64,000 bases of DNA from Bacteroidetes bacterium UBA2475 (GTDB lineage: Bacteria; Bacteroidota; Bacteroidia; B-17B0; Aurantibacillaceae), in NCBI GenBank assembly GCA_002342065.1, contig DDPF01000010.1, positions 310,001-374,000 of the forward strand, written 5' to 3'. Below the pieces are notes generated by a model, which made no database searches, was not told the origin of the DNA, and worked only from the letters and a program-made list of their open reading frames with translations. Positions within the stretch are counted from its first letter, which is position 1. Every line of letters starts with the position of its first letter. Position numbers and translations under genes: made by a program. Of the stretch, positions 43,884 through 52,509 are shown one piece after another.

Positions 43884-45227
43884 TTAACTATTTACTTTCT
43901 TCTCTTTAAATCTCATAAAAATAATTGCTGCTAAAAAGCAAAGCACAAAACCTAAAATTCCGTTCAGGCGAATACCAAAATCATTTCCTACATCTTTGCC
44001 ATAAATTAAGAACATAGCAAATAAAGCAATACCAAAGGTTTGGGCGATCTTTACAAAAAAGTAACGCACTGCAAAATAAATAGCTTCTTTATTCTCATTG
44101 GTCTCTTCTGTATCTTTTTCAATGATCTCGGCAAGAATAGCATTAGGCAATATATTTAACGACGCTAAAGGAATAGCCGCAAAAGCGATCAATGAATAGA
44201 TCTGTACTAAAGGATCAATTTCGGACTTCCCTAAAAAATAGATCCCTAAAAATATAGTAGATAATAGAGCCAAAGAAAAAACAACAATTATTTTCTTGCC
44301 AATTTTTTTTGCCAGGTAATTTATTACAGGGTAAAAGATAAACGACACCAGCACCATCATGATCATGAGTTTGTTACCAATGGTTTCGGGCAATTGTAAT
44401 AAGACGGTTACAAAATACATTAAACCGGAAGTGATAATTGTAACCGCAATAAAATAAGAGAAATCGGCCACAATAAATAATTGAAAATTTTTGTTAGTTA
44501 GTGTTTGTCGTAATGCTTTTTTCATGGGCACTGCGCTTGGTTTGCTATCACAATATTTTCTTTCGTCGATAGCCAAAACTGTTACCAACATAAAAAGCGC
44601 AGCCAACGCGGCCATTAAAACAATAGTTAATTGCAATGCGGAAATACGAGAAACAATACTTAAAGAATGTTGGAGAAGATCCGTTAAATTAAATGCGTTA
44701 GATGCTATACCAATACCAAATACATAACCAACCGATTGCCAGGTGGCCAAGCGTACTTTATCTTCCGAGCCCGGTGCTAATTCCGGAAGCAACGCATTAT
44801 AAGGAATGATATATGTTGTAGACGAAACATAAAACCCGATCAACATAAAAACTAACCAAACAATATTTAACGTACTCTCTTCTTCACGCAATGGATAAAA
44901 AACAAGGCAACAAAAAATAAGCGAAGGAATAATTGCCAGCTTCATTATGGGAATTCTTCGTCCTTTAGGGTTTTTGCTTTGATCGCTGAACTGCGCGATG
45001 AATGGATCGTAAACCGCATCTATCAATCTACCACTGGCAGTAACAATTGCAATAACATTAAAGATCCCAAAAATAGCAACCTGTGTTATTAAATTTGGAA
45101 GACCGCTGCTGGTTGGAGGAATGTATAGATATACAAGAATAACACTTATTAAATTGATCATAATGCTCCAACCCATCATACCAAAAGCATAAGCAATTTG
45201 TTTAACGAGAGGAAGTTTTTGTGTCAA
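43884..45227 (-). CDS. GPH-family (MelB-like) MFS transporter
   Basis: A 447-residue membrane protein with twelve predicted helices and the GPH/MFS_2 loop DPFIAQFSDQSKNPKGRR (about 72-89). MelB relatives import sugars or other solutes with a cation. In lipid-modification clusters with FAD/DUF1365/CFA genes, GPH transporters recur, so it may move a lipid precursor or a related metabolite, an inference from position only. It lies on the opposite strand, five bases behind the phosphatase gene, with which it is probably co-transcribed. Confidence 0.78.
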   Translation of the reverse strand: MTQKLPLVKQIAYAFGMMGWSIMINLISVILVYLYIPPTSSGLPNLITQVAIFGIFNVIAIVTASGRLIDAVYDPFIAQFSDQSKNPKGRRIPIMKLAIIPSLIFCCLVFYPLREEESTLNIVWLVFMLIGFYVSSTTYIIPYNALLPELAPGSEDKVRLATWQSVGYVFGIGIASNAFNLTDLLQHSLSIVSRISALQLTIVLMAALAALFMLVTVLAIDERKYCDSKPSAVPMKKALRQTLTNKNFQLFIVADFSYFIAVTIITSGLMYFVTVLLQLPETIGNKLMIMMVLVSFIFYPVINYLAKKIGKKIIVVFSLALLSTIFLGIYFLGKSEIDPLVQIYSLIAFAAIPLASLNILPNAILAEIIEKDTEETNENKEAIYFAVRYFFVKIAQTFGIALFAMFLIYGKDVGNDFGIRLNGILGFVLCFLAAIIFMRFKEKKVNS

Positions 45228-45232
45228 GAGAT

Positions 45233-47545
45233 CTAAATTTTAATACCAATTACAAGCACATCATCCACCTGCGCTACAGAACCACGCCATTTCTCAAACG
45301 TATTGTACAAAGTAGCTTTTTGTTCTTCCATAGACTGATCTTGCATATTAATAAGCGTTTCTTTAAAACGTTTATATAAAAATTTCTTTTCTTTTTCGCC
45401 ACCAAACTGATCTGCATAACCGTCTGTGAAAAGGTATATACAATCGCCTTTTTGTAACGTAAACAACGTATTTGTAAACGGTTTCGATTCTGAATCCATT
45501 GCCGCGGTAATTGGTTGTTTATCGCCTTTAAATTCAAATAACTTTTTGTTACGAACAACATACAAAGGGTTATTAGCGCCTGCAAATTCTAAACGCATTC
45601 CCTGAATATCAATGCAGCAAAAGGCTACATCCATCCCATCTCTTATGGGTGTTTCGTTACTATTTTGATTTAAACTTTTTTTAAGTTCGCTATTTAAGAA
45701 ATCTAAAGCCACGGCTGCGGAATTTATTTCTGAATTATTGATTGTTTGATTTAATAAGGTATTTCCAATGATACTCATAAATGCACCAGGCACTCCATGT
45801 CCGGTACAATCTACCGCAGCTATTACCAAAACATTGGTGCCGGCTTTGTATTCGTAACCTGTTTTTGAATATAAATCTTCTTTGATCTCATAATTTGTAA
45901 ACCAATAAAAATCGCCACTTACAATATCTCGAGGTTTAAAAAATATAAACGACTCAGGAGCATACTCTTTCAATTTTGCTTTTTCGATTAAGATGGATCG
46001 CTGAATACGTTTTGAATATTCAATACTATCAGAAATATCTTTATTCTTTTCATCGATCTCGTGACGCTGTTCGTTGATCTCTTTTTCTAAACGCATACGT
46101 TCTGTTATATCACGTGCATAAATAACAATTGCCGGGCGGCCTGCGAAAGGCGCAACTTTGGCCGAACACTCAACAGGAATTAAATTTCCTGATTTTGTAA
46201 TAAAAGGAACATCTTTATAAATCAAACCTCCCTTTTCCCAAACGTCTGCAACAATACTTGAACTTTTTTCAAGATATTCTTTTGGATGAAGATCAAACAA
46301 AGAAAGTTTTTCTAATTCTTCTTCCGAATATTCTAACAATTTAGTAGCACTTGGGTTTGTTTGGTGAATTTTACCATCCACAATATCAATGACGAGCATA
46401 GCATCGTTGGCTTGATCGATAATGCTTTCATAATTACTTAGTTGTTTTTTTAATGAAGCAATTGTTTCTTCGTAATTCTTTACTTCTTCACTCGTGGATG
46501 CTTTTTTAGAAGATGTTTCTTTAAGCTGTATTTCCTCTTCTGAAGGATCTTTAGAAGTTTTATATTTTCCATCCAACTCCTCTATAATTGGAAAAATTAA
46601 CGAAGGATTTAAAAACTCCCCTACTTTATCGGGACGCGAAACATAACGCACCACTCCTGTTTTATCAATTAAAAAAGAAGCGGGTAATGGAATACCTTCT
46701 TCATACTTCTCAGCAAAATCGTTATCATATTCTTTTAGCTGGACACCATATATCATAGCCGTTTTTTGTCCCTCATCGGCCAACACTTTAAAATCCAAGC
46801 CTAACTTTTCTACCATCCCTTTGTTAACACCAACAGGATCGGGACCAATAGCCATTACTAAAATATTTTTGGACTGGAATTTATCATTATTTTTTTCGTA
46901 AGTACGTAGCATCATGTGGCAACCCGGACACCAATCGCCACGCACAAATATTAAAAGTAAATGACGTTTATCTTTAAAATCAGAGAGCTTAACGATCTCT
47001 CCATTTTGATCGGGCAATGCAAATTCGTTAGCAGGTTTACCAATTTGCACGCGGTAACCACCCGAGTGAATCTTTAATTGTTTTTTATCTTTTAAAATGC
47101 CCCAACCTAAAACAGCGGCAAATAAAATTATTAAAGAAGGAAATGCCCAACCCTGCCAACCATAAGGAAAAATTATATTACCGGCTAAATAACAAACGAA
47201 GGCCAAACCAAACATTAAAGGTTCGAACCATGAATAACCCGTATATGAAAAAGTGGTAAAAAATACGATCCGCAAAATAGATCCAAAACCAGCTATTAAT
47301 AAAGCAATAGTTAAAAGAGGAAAATGTTCAAAAGGAAGATCTAACGAAGCGCCAATTAAAAATGCAGAAACAAAAACAGTAATAAATTGGTACCAACTGG
47401 TATATTTTGAAACTTCTTTAACGGAAGCAAAATAGGCTACCAATGATAATATAGATGCCGGCAAAGTATAGCCTAAAAAAAGGCAAACAATGGAACCAAT
47501 ATTGAGGACAACTGCAAGTGTGGTACCTGGGTGGATCTTTTTCAT
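45233..47545 (-). CDS. Membrane-redoxin-PAS-SpoIIE phosphatase fusion
   Basis: A 770-residue multi-domain protein. Residues 8-150 hold about five or six membrane helices. Residues 165-325 form an AhpC/TSA-like redoxin (IGKPANEFALPDQNGE) with active site RGDWCPGCHMM (C206, C209). After a short Ser/Glu-rich, coiled-coil linker (about 335-375) comes a PAS domain (about 375-490, ANDAMLVIDIVDGKI and ARDITERM), a coiled coil and a SpoIIE-type PP2C phosphatase (about 540-770) with VSGDFYWF, DCTGHGVPGAFMS and LFTDGYADQFGG. All domains after the helices should be cytoplasmic. It is likely a redox-responsive serine/threonine phosphatase; no anti-sigma partner is nearby. Confidence 0.88.
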   Translation of the reverse strand: MKKIHPGTTLAVVLNIGSIVCLFLGYTLPASILSLVAYFASVKEVSKYTSWYQFITVFVSAFLIGASLDLPFEHFPLLTIALLIAGFGSILRIVFFTTFSYTGYSWFEPLMFGLAFVCYLAGNIIFPYGWQGWAFPSLIILFAAVLGWGILKDKKQLKIHSGGYRVQIGKPANEFALPDQNGEIVKLSDFKDKRHLLLIFVRGDWCPGCHMMLRTYEKNNDKFQSKNILVMAIGPDPVGVNKGMVEKLGLDFKVLADEGQKTAMIYGVQLKEYDNDFAEKYEEGIPLPASFLIDKTGVVRYVSRPDKVGEFLNPSLIFPIIEELDGKYKTSKDPSEEEIQLKETSSKKASTSEEVKNYEETIASLKKQLSNYESIIDQANDAMLVIDIVDGKIHQTNPSATKLLEYSEEELEKLSLFDLHPKEYLEKSSSIVADVWEKGGLIYKDVPFITKSGNLIPVECSAKVAPFAGRPAIVIYARDITERMRLEKEINEQRHEIDEKNKDISDSIEYSKRIQRSILIEKAKLKEYAPESFIFFKPRDIVSGDFYWFTNYEIKEDLYSKTGYEYKAGTNVLVIAAVDCTGHGVPGAFMSIIGNTLLNQTINNSEINSAAVALDFLNSELKKSLNQNSNETPIRDGMDVAFCCIDIQGMRLEFAGANNPLYVVRNKKLFEFKGDKQPITAAMDSESKPFTNTLFTLQKGDCIYLFTDGYADQFGGEKEKKFLYKRFKETLINMQDQSMEEQKATLYNTFEKWRGSVAQVDDVLVIGIKI

Positions 47546-47582
47546 TTGATGCTATAAATATAATACAACAATTACGTAAAAC

Positions 47583-47614
47583 AAAAAAATCCCTTTAGCT
47601 TTCACTAAAGGGAT
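47583..47614 (-). terminator. Rho-independent terminator after secG
   Basis: Inverted repeat ATCCCTTTAG / CTAAAGGGAT (47589-47598, 47605-47614) with a six-base loop, followed on the minus strand by a run of T (47583-47589). It lies 25 bases past the secG stop and ends the dnaK-secG transcript. Confidence 0.85.
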
Positions 47615-47638
47615 CCTTCATTTAAACTTTAAAGTCTA

Positions 47639-47833
47639 TTATTTAATTAAGATCGCAAACACCATCACTAATAACGCTAATGACCATGTTGTTTTTTCTA
47701 TAAAGCTATTTGCTTTATTTATACTTACAACTTGCCTTGCTACTTTACTTTGAAATTCACCTTTTGAGTTTTGCATCAAAACAGCAATAATAAGTAAAGA
47801 ACAGAGCGATAATAGTGCGATTGATAAGATCAT
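47639..47833 (-). CDS. secG: Preprotein translocase subunit SecG
   Basis: A 64-residue protein with two membrane helices (about 2-20 and 47-63) and the SecG-type IIAVLMQNSKGEF after helix one, then FIEKTTWSLALLVM, matching short Bacteroidota SecG proteins. SecG eases SecYEG/SecA protein export. It follows dnaK by 23 bases on the same strand, and a strong terminator follows, so the two genes probably form one transcript. secA is in the same window at 60241-63534. Confidence 0.78.
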   Translation of the reverse strand: MILSIALLSLCSLLIIAVLMQNSKGEFQSKVARQVVSINKANSFIEKTTWSLALLVMVFAILIK

Positions 47834-47856
47834 GTTTCTCTTTTTAAATTATTAAA

Positions 47857-49779
47857 TTATTTTACTTCTTCAAAATCAACATCGGTTACATTTTCGCCGC
47901 CATTTTTATTTGCTTCGTTTTGCGCACCGTTATTGTTTGGATCCGTATTATTATTTTGTTGATTTGCACCTGCGTTTTGTTGCGCTTTGTACATATCTTC
48001 GCTTGCCGCAGCCCACAAGGTATTTATACTTGCTAAAGCCGCAGTTATTTTTTCTACATCTTTTGATGCATGCGCCGCTTTTAATTCAGTTAATGCATTC
48101 TCGATAGGCGCTTTTTTCTCTGCAGGAATTTTATCTCCAAACTCTTTTAATTGTTTTTCTGTCTGGAAGATCATTGCATCTGCTTCGTTCAGTTTATCAA
48201 CTTCTTCTTTTGCTTTTTTATCTGAATCGGCATTTGCTTCTGCTTCGCGTTTCATACGGTCTATCTCTTCCTGGCTTAAACCACTCTTAGCTTCGATACG
48301 GATGTTGTGCGATTTGCCTGTTGCTTTATCTTTTGCGCTTACATTTAAAATACCGTTCGCGTCAATATCAAATGTAACTTCAATTTGCGGTACGCCACGT
48401 TGTGCAGGCGGTAAACCATCTAGGTTAAATTCACCCAGTTTACGGTTATCACGTGCCATAGGACGCTCACCCTGGTAAACCACGATCTGTACAGAAGGTT
48501 GATTATCCGCAGCGGTACTAAAGTCCTGCGATTTTTTTGTTGGTATAGTTGTATTCGATTCAATTAGTTTTGTGAATACACCACCCATTGTTTCGATACC
48601 TAATGATAAAGGCGTAACATCTAACAACAACACGTCTTTTACTTCGCCAGTTAAAACACCACCTTGTATAGCAGCTCCTAAAGCAACAACCTCATCAGGA
48701 TTAACTCCTTTGTTTGGTGCTTTACCAAAGAATTTCTCAACTGCCGCTTGAACAGCAGGGATACGTGTTGAACCACCTACTAAAATAATTTCATCTACTT
48801 CTGAAGTTGACAGGCCTGCATTTTTTAATGCTGATTTACATGGCTCAATAGTACGTTGAATTAAACTATCTGCTAAAGATTCAAATTTTGCACGGGTTAA
48901 GTTTTTTACCAAATGTTTTGGTATACCATTAACCGGCATAATGTATGGCAAATTAATTTCGGTACTTGTAGAACTTGATAATTCTATCTTGGCTTTTTCT
49001 GCAGCTTCTTTTAAACGTTGTAAAGCCATTGGATCCTGACGTAAATCTAATCCTTCATCTTTTTTAAATTCATCGGCTAACCAATCAATAATTACCTGGT
49101 CAAAGTCGTCACCACCTAAGTGAGTATCACCATCGGTAGATTTTACTTCAAACACACCATCACCTAATTCTAACACAGACACGTCATGCGTTCCACCACC
49201 ACAATCAAATACAACAAGCTTAATATCTTTACCTTTTTTATCCATACCATAAGCTAAAGCAGCAGCGGTTGGTTCGTTAATGATACGTTTTACTTTTAAG
49301 CCTGCAATTTCGCCGGCTTCTTTAGTTGCCTGACGTTGCGCATCGTTAAAGTAAGCAGGTACTGTAATTACAGCATCTGTAACTTCTGTTCCTAAAAAAT
49401 CTTCAGCAGTTTTTTTCATTTTTTGCAAAATGATCGCTGAAATTTCTTGCGGAGTATATTTACGGTCGTCAATTTCTACACGAGGTGTATTATTGTCGCC
49501 TTTAACTACTTTATATGGCATACGGGCTGCTTCGCTTGTGATCTCGTCAAAAGTATGACCCATAAAACGTTTAATTGAATAAACTGTTTTACGTGGATTT
49601 GTGATTGCCTGGCGTTTTGCCGGGTCGCCCACTTTACGTTCGCCACCTTCAACAAAGGCCACAACTGAAGGGGTTGTACGTTTACCTTCGTTATTTGGTA
49701 TAACCACAGCTTCATTACCTTCCATAACCGAAACGCAGCTATTTGTGGTTCCTAGATCTATTCCTATAATTTTTCCCAT
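47857..49779 (-). CDS. dnaK: Molecular chaperone DnaK (Hsp70)
   Basis: A 640-residue Hsp70. The nucleotide-binding domain starts with IIGIDLGTTNSCVSV and contains NEPTAAALAYG, DCGGGTHDVSVLELG and LVGGSTRIPAVQ; the substrate-binding domain includes DVTPLSLGIETMGG. The C-terminus has the Gly/Asn-rich linker and DVDFEEVK. One detail: the usual DLGGGT is DCGGGTHD here, a Cys/His variant at the ATPase phosphate loop. dnaJ and grpE are not adjacent, and no CIRCE element is seen upstream. Confidence 0.97.
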   Translation of the reverse strand: MGKIIGIDLGTTNSCVSVMEGNEAVVIPNNEGKRTTPSVVAFVEGGERKVGDPAKRQAITNPRKTVYSIKRFMGHTFDEITSEAARMPYKVVKGDNNTPRVEIDDRKYTPQEISAIILQKMKKTAEDFLGTEVTDAVITVPAYFNDAQRQATKEAGEIAGLKVKRIINEPTAAALAYGMDKKGKDIKLVVFDCGGGTHDVSVLELGDGVFEVKSTDGDTHLGGDDFDQVIIDWLADEFKKDEGLDLRQDPMALQRLKEAAEKAKIELSSSTSTEINLPYIMPVNGIPKHLVKNLTRAKFESLADSLIQRTIEPCKSALKNAGLSTSEVDEIILVGGSTRIPAVQAAVEKFFGKAPNKGVNPDEVVALGAAIQGGVLTGEVKDVLLLDVTPLSLGIETMGGVFTKLIESNTTIPTKKSQDFSTAADNQPSVQIVVYQGERPMARDNRKLGEFNLDGLPPAQRGVPQIEVTFDIDANGILNVSAKDKATGKSHNIRIEAKSGLSQEEIDRMKREAEANADSDKKAKEEVDKLNEADAMIFQTEKQLKEFGDKIPAEKKAPIENALTELKAAHASKDVEKITAALASINTLWAAASEDMYKAQQNAGANQQNNNTDPNNNGAQNEANKNGGENVTDVDFEEVK

Positions 49780-49938
49780 TTTATTTATTTTTATTATTTG
49801 TTCTGTTATTTACGGGGGTTATTTCAATAAATATGCCAAAGGAAAATGAACAAAAATAAGCGACAACCTGTCACAAAAAGCCATGAAAAAAGCATCAAAA
49901 TGGCGTAAATAATTAAGGATCTTGCGAAAAAGGCAGGT

Positions 49939-51057
49939 TTAGTTACACCAGCTTTGTGCCACTAGCTGGGAAGTATAAAAATGATACTTACAAGTATTAG
50001 GATTAAAAGAGAATTGAGAGATAAATGCGCTTGCCATTTCTTTATAAACCGAATGCCGGGTTCTAAAGGTAAAGATACCCATAGCGGCTCTATCATCAAA
50101 ATTAGAATAAATTGGTTTGTCCTGTGCTATACTTAGCGAGGGAGCGGTAAACTGCAGATAATCTACATATTCTTGTGTAGAGGTATAAGCAATGGCTTGC
50201 ATTTTGTACATTTTACGGCCATTGATATTATTGGTCAACCCCATTTTTGATAAAGAATAGCCTAATGATGTAAAAAGGTCGATTCCTTTAAAGTCGAAAG
50301 CAAAAACCTTAAAATTCTGAATCGTTCTAAGGTCTTTCATATACTGGTTACCAAAATCGTAATCCACATAACGATAAACTTTACTGTTATCGAATAAAGA
50401 ATCAAAAAAATGAAATCTTAGTTTCATAGTATAAATTGAACCATCGTTAGGATAGAATTTTGGAGAATAAAGTTGGTTCTGAGCACTGTAATCAGGATAG
50501 ATATCAGGATTGCTAGGATTTGAGCCCACTGGAACAGGATAATAAGGCGGGGTAAAAGGTGTAAAACCACTTGGTTTAATACTATCTATTGCATTTGCTC
50601 TGGCAGTAAATACTTTAGAAGTTTTTACGTTTGTTACTTTTAAAATGTATTGACCTGTAACATATAACCTGTCTGAAGTAACATATACCCTTTGTGTTGT
50701 ATTAAATGGCCCAGGATTTGCCTGGATAACCGAATCGTGAAATGTAATTACATTATGATAAGTTCCTGAGGGAGTTGCCCATGCCGGTGCACCATTAACT
50801 GTACGCTCTAAAGTTACCAAAAGGTCGCCTGCCTGGTAGTTAATAGAATCGGCTACCTGAGCCATATCGTTTGCATTGCCTTCACCTAAAAATACTTTAT
50901 TAACCCTTACCATCTGGATAGTTTCCTGTGGGTTTAAAATGGCATAAATTGTTGGAACTTCTTTATAGGGAGCATTAATATTAAGATCGTTCTTGCAAGA
51001 AGAAAAAAATAAGATGCCAGAGCATGCTAAAATATATGAAAAATTTAAAAATTTCAT
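49939..51057 (-). CDS. DUF4249-type outer-membrane lipoprotein
   Basis: A 372-residue lipoprotein with signal ACSGILFFSSC (Cys near residue 21) and the conserved opening VPTIYAILNPQETIQMVRVNK of DUF4249, here noted only by its key Pro, Ile and Arg residues. The rest is beta-rich, with Tyr-rich patches. In Bacteroidota, DUF4249 genes usually lie beside a SusC/TonB-dependent receptor; none is in this window. It is 30 bases downstream of the polysaccharide deacetylase gene in the same direction. Function unknown. Confidence 0.7.
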   Translation of the reverse strand: MKFLNFSYILACSGILFFSSCKNDLNINAPYKEVPTIYAILNPQETIQMVRVNKVFLGEGNANDMAQVADSINYQAGDLLVTLERTVNGAPAWATPSGTYHNVITFHDSVIQANPGPFNTTQRVYVTSDRLYVTGQYILKVTNVKTSKVFTARANAIDSIKPSGFTPFTPPYYPVPVGSNPSNPDIYPDYSAQNQLYSPKFYPNDGSIYTMKLRFHFFDSLFDNSKVYRYVDYDFGNQYMKDLRTIQNFKVFAFDFKGIDLFTSLGYSLSKMGLTNNINGRKMYKMQAIAYTSTQEYVDYLQFTAPSLSIAQDKPIYSNFDDRAAMGIFTFRTRHSVYKEMASAFISQFSFNPNTCKYHFYTSQLVAQSWCN

Positions 51058-51087
51058 GTTTTAAAGGTACACTATTTTTTTATTACC

Positions 51088-52452
51088 CTAAAGCTCATTT
51101 ACTGTTTGGTGCAAGTTTTTATAGATACGGTCGTAACCGGGGTATAAATGGTTAGAAAAGGTGCGTTCGTGAAAAACTGACACAAATAAACCGTTAACAT
51201 TTTTAACTTCTTTAGCCAAAGAAAGCAAAGAGTTAAGCATAGTTTCGGGACTTAATTTATCATACACAAAATAAGCACCATCCATTGCACAAAAAGGAAC
51301 CATTAAAAAATCATCCTGTTTATTTGTATTGAAATTAAAATAATAAAAAGGAAATGATGTGCCGGCCCTGAAGCCCGGTGCTGAGGCAAAACCCATTGAA
51401 AAATCGGCAACAAAACCATTCTGCATTAACTGTGCTGGTGTTGTGCGAATATTAAATCGTAAATAATGTTGTCGCGATAAAGTGATCTTTTCGTTTGCTT
51501 TTTGCACGAGCATGTTTTGTTCATATATCAAAAGACCTTTTTCAACAGAAGAGTTATAAGATGGGTGTAAGCCTATAAAAGCTGAGTGCTGTTTTATTCG
51601 TTTAAACACCTCAACAAATGCGTTCGAATTTGGGTCAACTGTGCGATCGTATTTTGTACCGTTGCGAAAAAGAAAAAAATAAATAAGAGGGATCTTTTTA
51701 TCTAAACAGAATTCTGAAACCGAAGAATAAATATCAAAAGGGTCTTCAGCTTTTTTTGAGAGAACAGTTCTTCTGTGTTTTAGATTGGTAAGGTCAAACT
51801 TCAAAAGATCTTTACAAATTGCGCCCGCCGTTCTTAAAAAACCTTTTTCTTTGTATGCATATAAATTGTCAACATCAATAGTGCTAATTACTTTGAATTT
51901 ATTTTTCGGGAAAGTAATTTCTTTAAAAAACTTTTCTAATTCATCTTTAAATTCCAATATCCAAATATCAACTACAGGTTTTAAGTGCATTTTATTTTTA
52001 AATAAGATGCTTTCCTTTGCTTCAAAACGACCATGCATATCAGGTTCAAAAGCCTGCCACTCTTCATAACGGGAGATAAAATAAAAGACTGAAGAAAAAA
52101 TATCGTAATTAAAATGAGAAAGGCCTTCATTTTCAAAAAAATAGATCAGCTCATTTTTTAATGTAGCTTTTGGTTTATTTTCAGTAACACCGGTCTCAAA
52201 TAAAAGAGTGTTTGGTTTGATCTGAAATGTGCCCGCAATTGACTTTGAAGAATAATTGATCTTAAATAATTTTGAACTTTCAAATTCAGAAGGGGTGTTT
52301 GTAATGTTTACATTTACTTTTAATACGTTCTCAAAAATAAATTTTGCTGTATAATTTAATCGTGCGCTTTGTTTTTCGCAATAAATAATAAAGCCGGGCG
52401 ATCCCGCTCCTATCTCAAGGTTAAGTAATTTATGTAACCCTGCTCTATCCAC
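51088..52452 (-). CDS. Polysaccharide deacetylase family protein
   Basis: A 454-residue protein of the DUF7033-type polysaccharide deacetylase group. The N-terminal region (about 1-180) is followed by a deacetylase-like barrel with ISTIDVDNLYAY (acidic metal site near residue 195), IGLHPSYNSS, QHYLRFNIRTTP, DFSMGFASAPGFRAGTSFPF and VSVFHERTFSNH. The start is GTG 52452. The group acts on N-acetylated surface sugars; the classical HxxxH metal pair is not obvious, so activity needs testing. No signal peptide is visible. It lies between two outer-membrane lipoprotein genes. Confidence 0.75.
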   Translation of the reverse strand: MDRAGLHKLLNLEIGAGSPGFIIYCEKQSARLNYTAKFIFENVLKVNVNITNTPSEFESSKLFKINYSSKSIAGTFQIKPNTLLFETGVTENKPKATLKNELIYFFENEGLSHFNYDIFSSVFYFISRYEEWQAFEPDMHGRFEAKESILFKNKMHLKPVVDIWILEFKDELEKFFKEITFPKNKFKVISTIDVDNLYAYKEKGFLRTAGAICKDLLKFDLTNLKHRRTVLSKKAEDPFDIYSSVSEFCLDKKIPLIYFFLFRNGTKYDRTVDPNSNAFVEVFKRIKQHSAFIGLHPSYNSSVEKGLLIYEQNMLVQKANEKITLSRQHYLRFNIRTTPAQLMQNGFVADFSMGFASAPGFRAGTSFPFYYFNFNTNKQDDFLMVPFCAMDGAYFVYDKLSPETMLNSLLSLAKEVKNVNGLFVSVFHERTFSNHLYPGYDRIYKNLHQTVNEL

Positions 52453-52509
52453 TAGATCGTATTAAAGCTATTAATTAAAGATCTCATCTGGATCAATAAC
52501 GATGAGAAT

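Noticed and set aside
47987..48478. 163-codon open frame opposite dnaK
   Set aside because: It lies wholly antisense to the conserved C-terminal half of dnaK, has no recognisable domain and reflects codon bias of the real gene.
49851..49877. TTTG and TATTTTTG boxes upstream of dnaK
   Set aside because: The spacer is only 15 bases against 20 in the better promoters, so I did not list it as a promoter.
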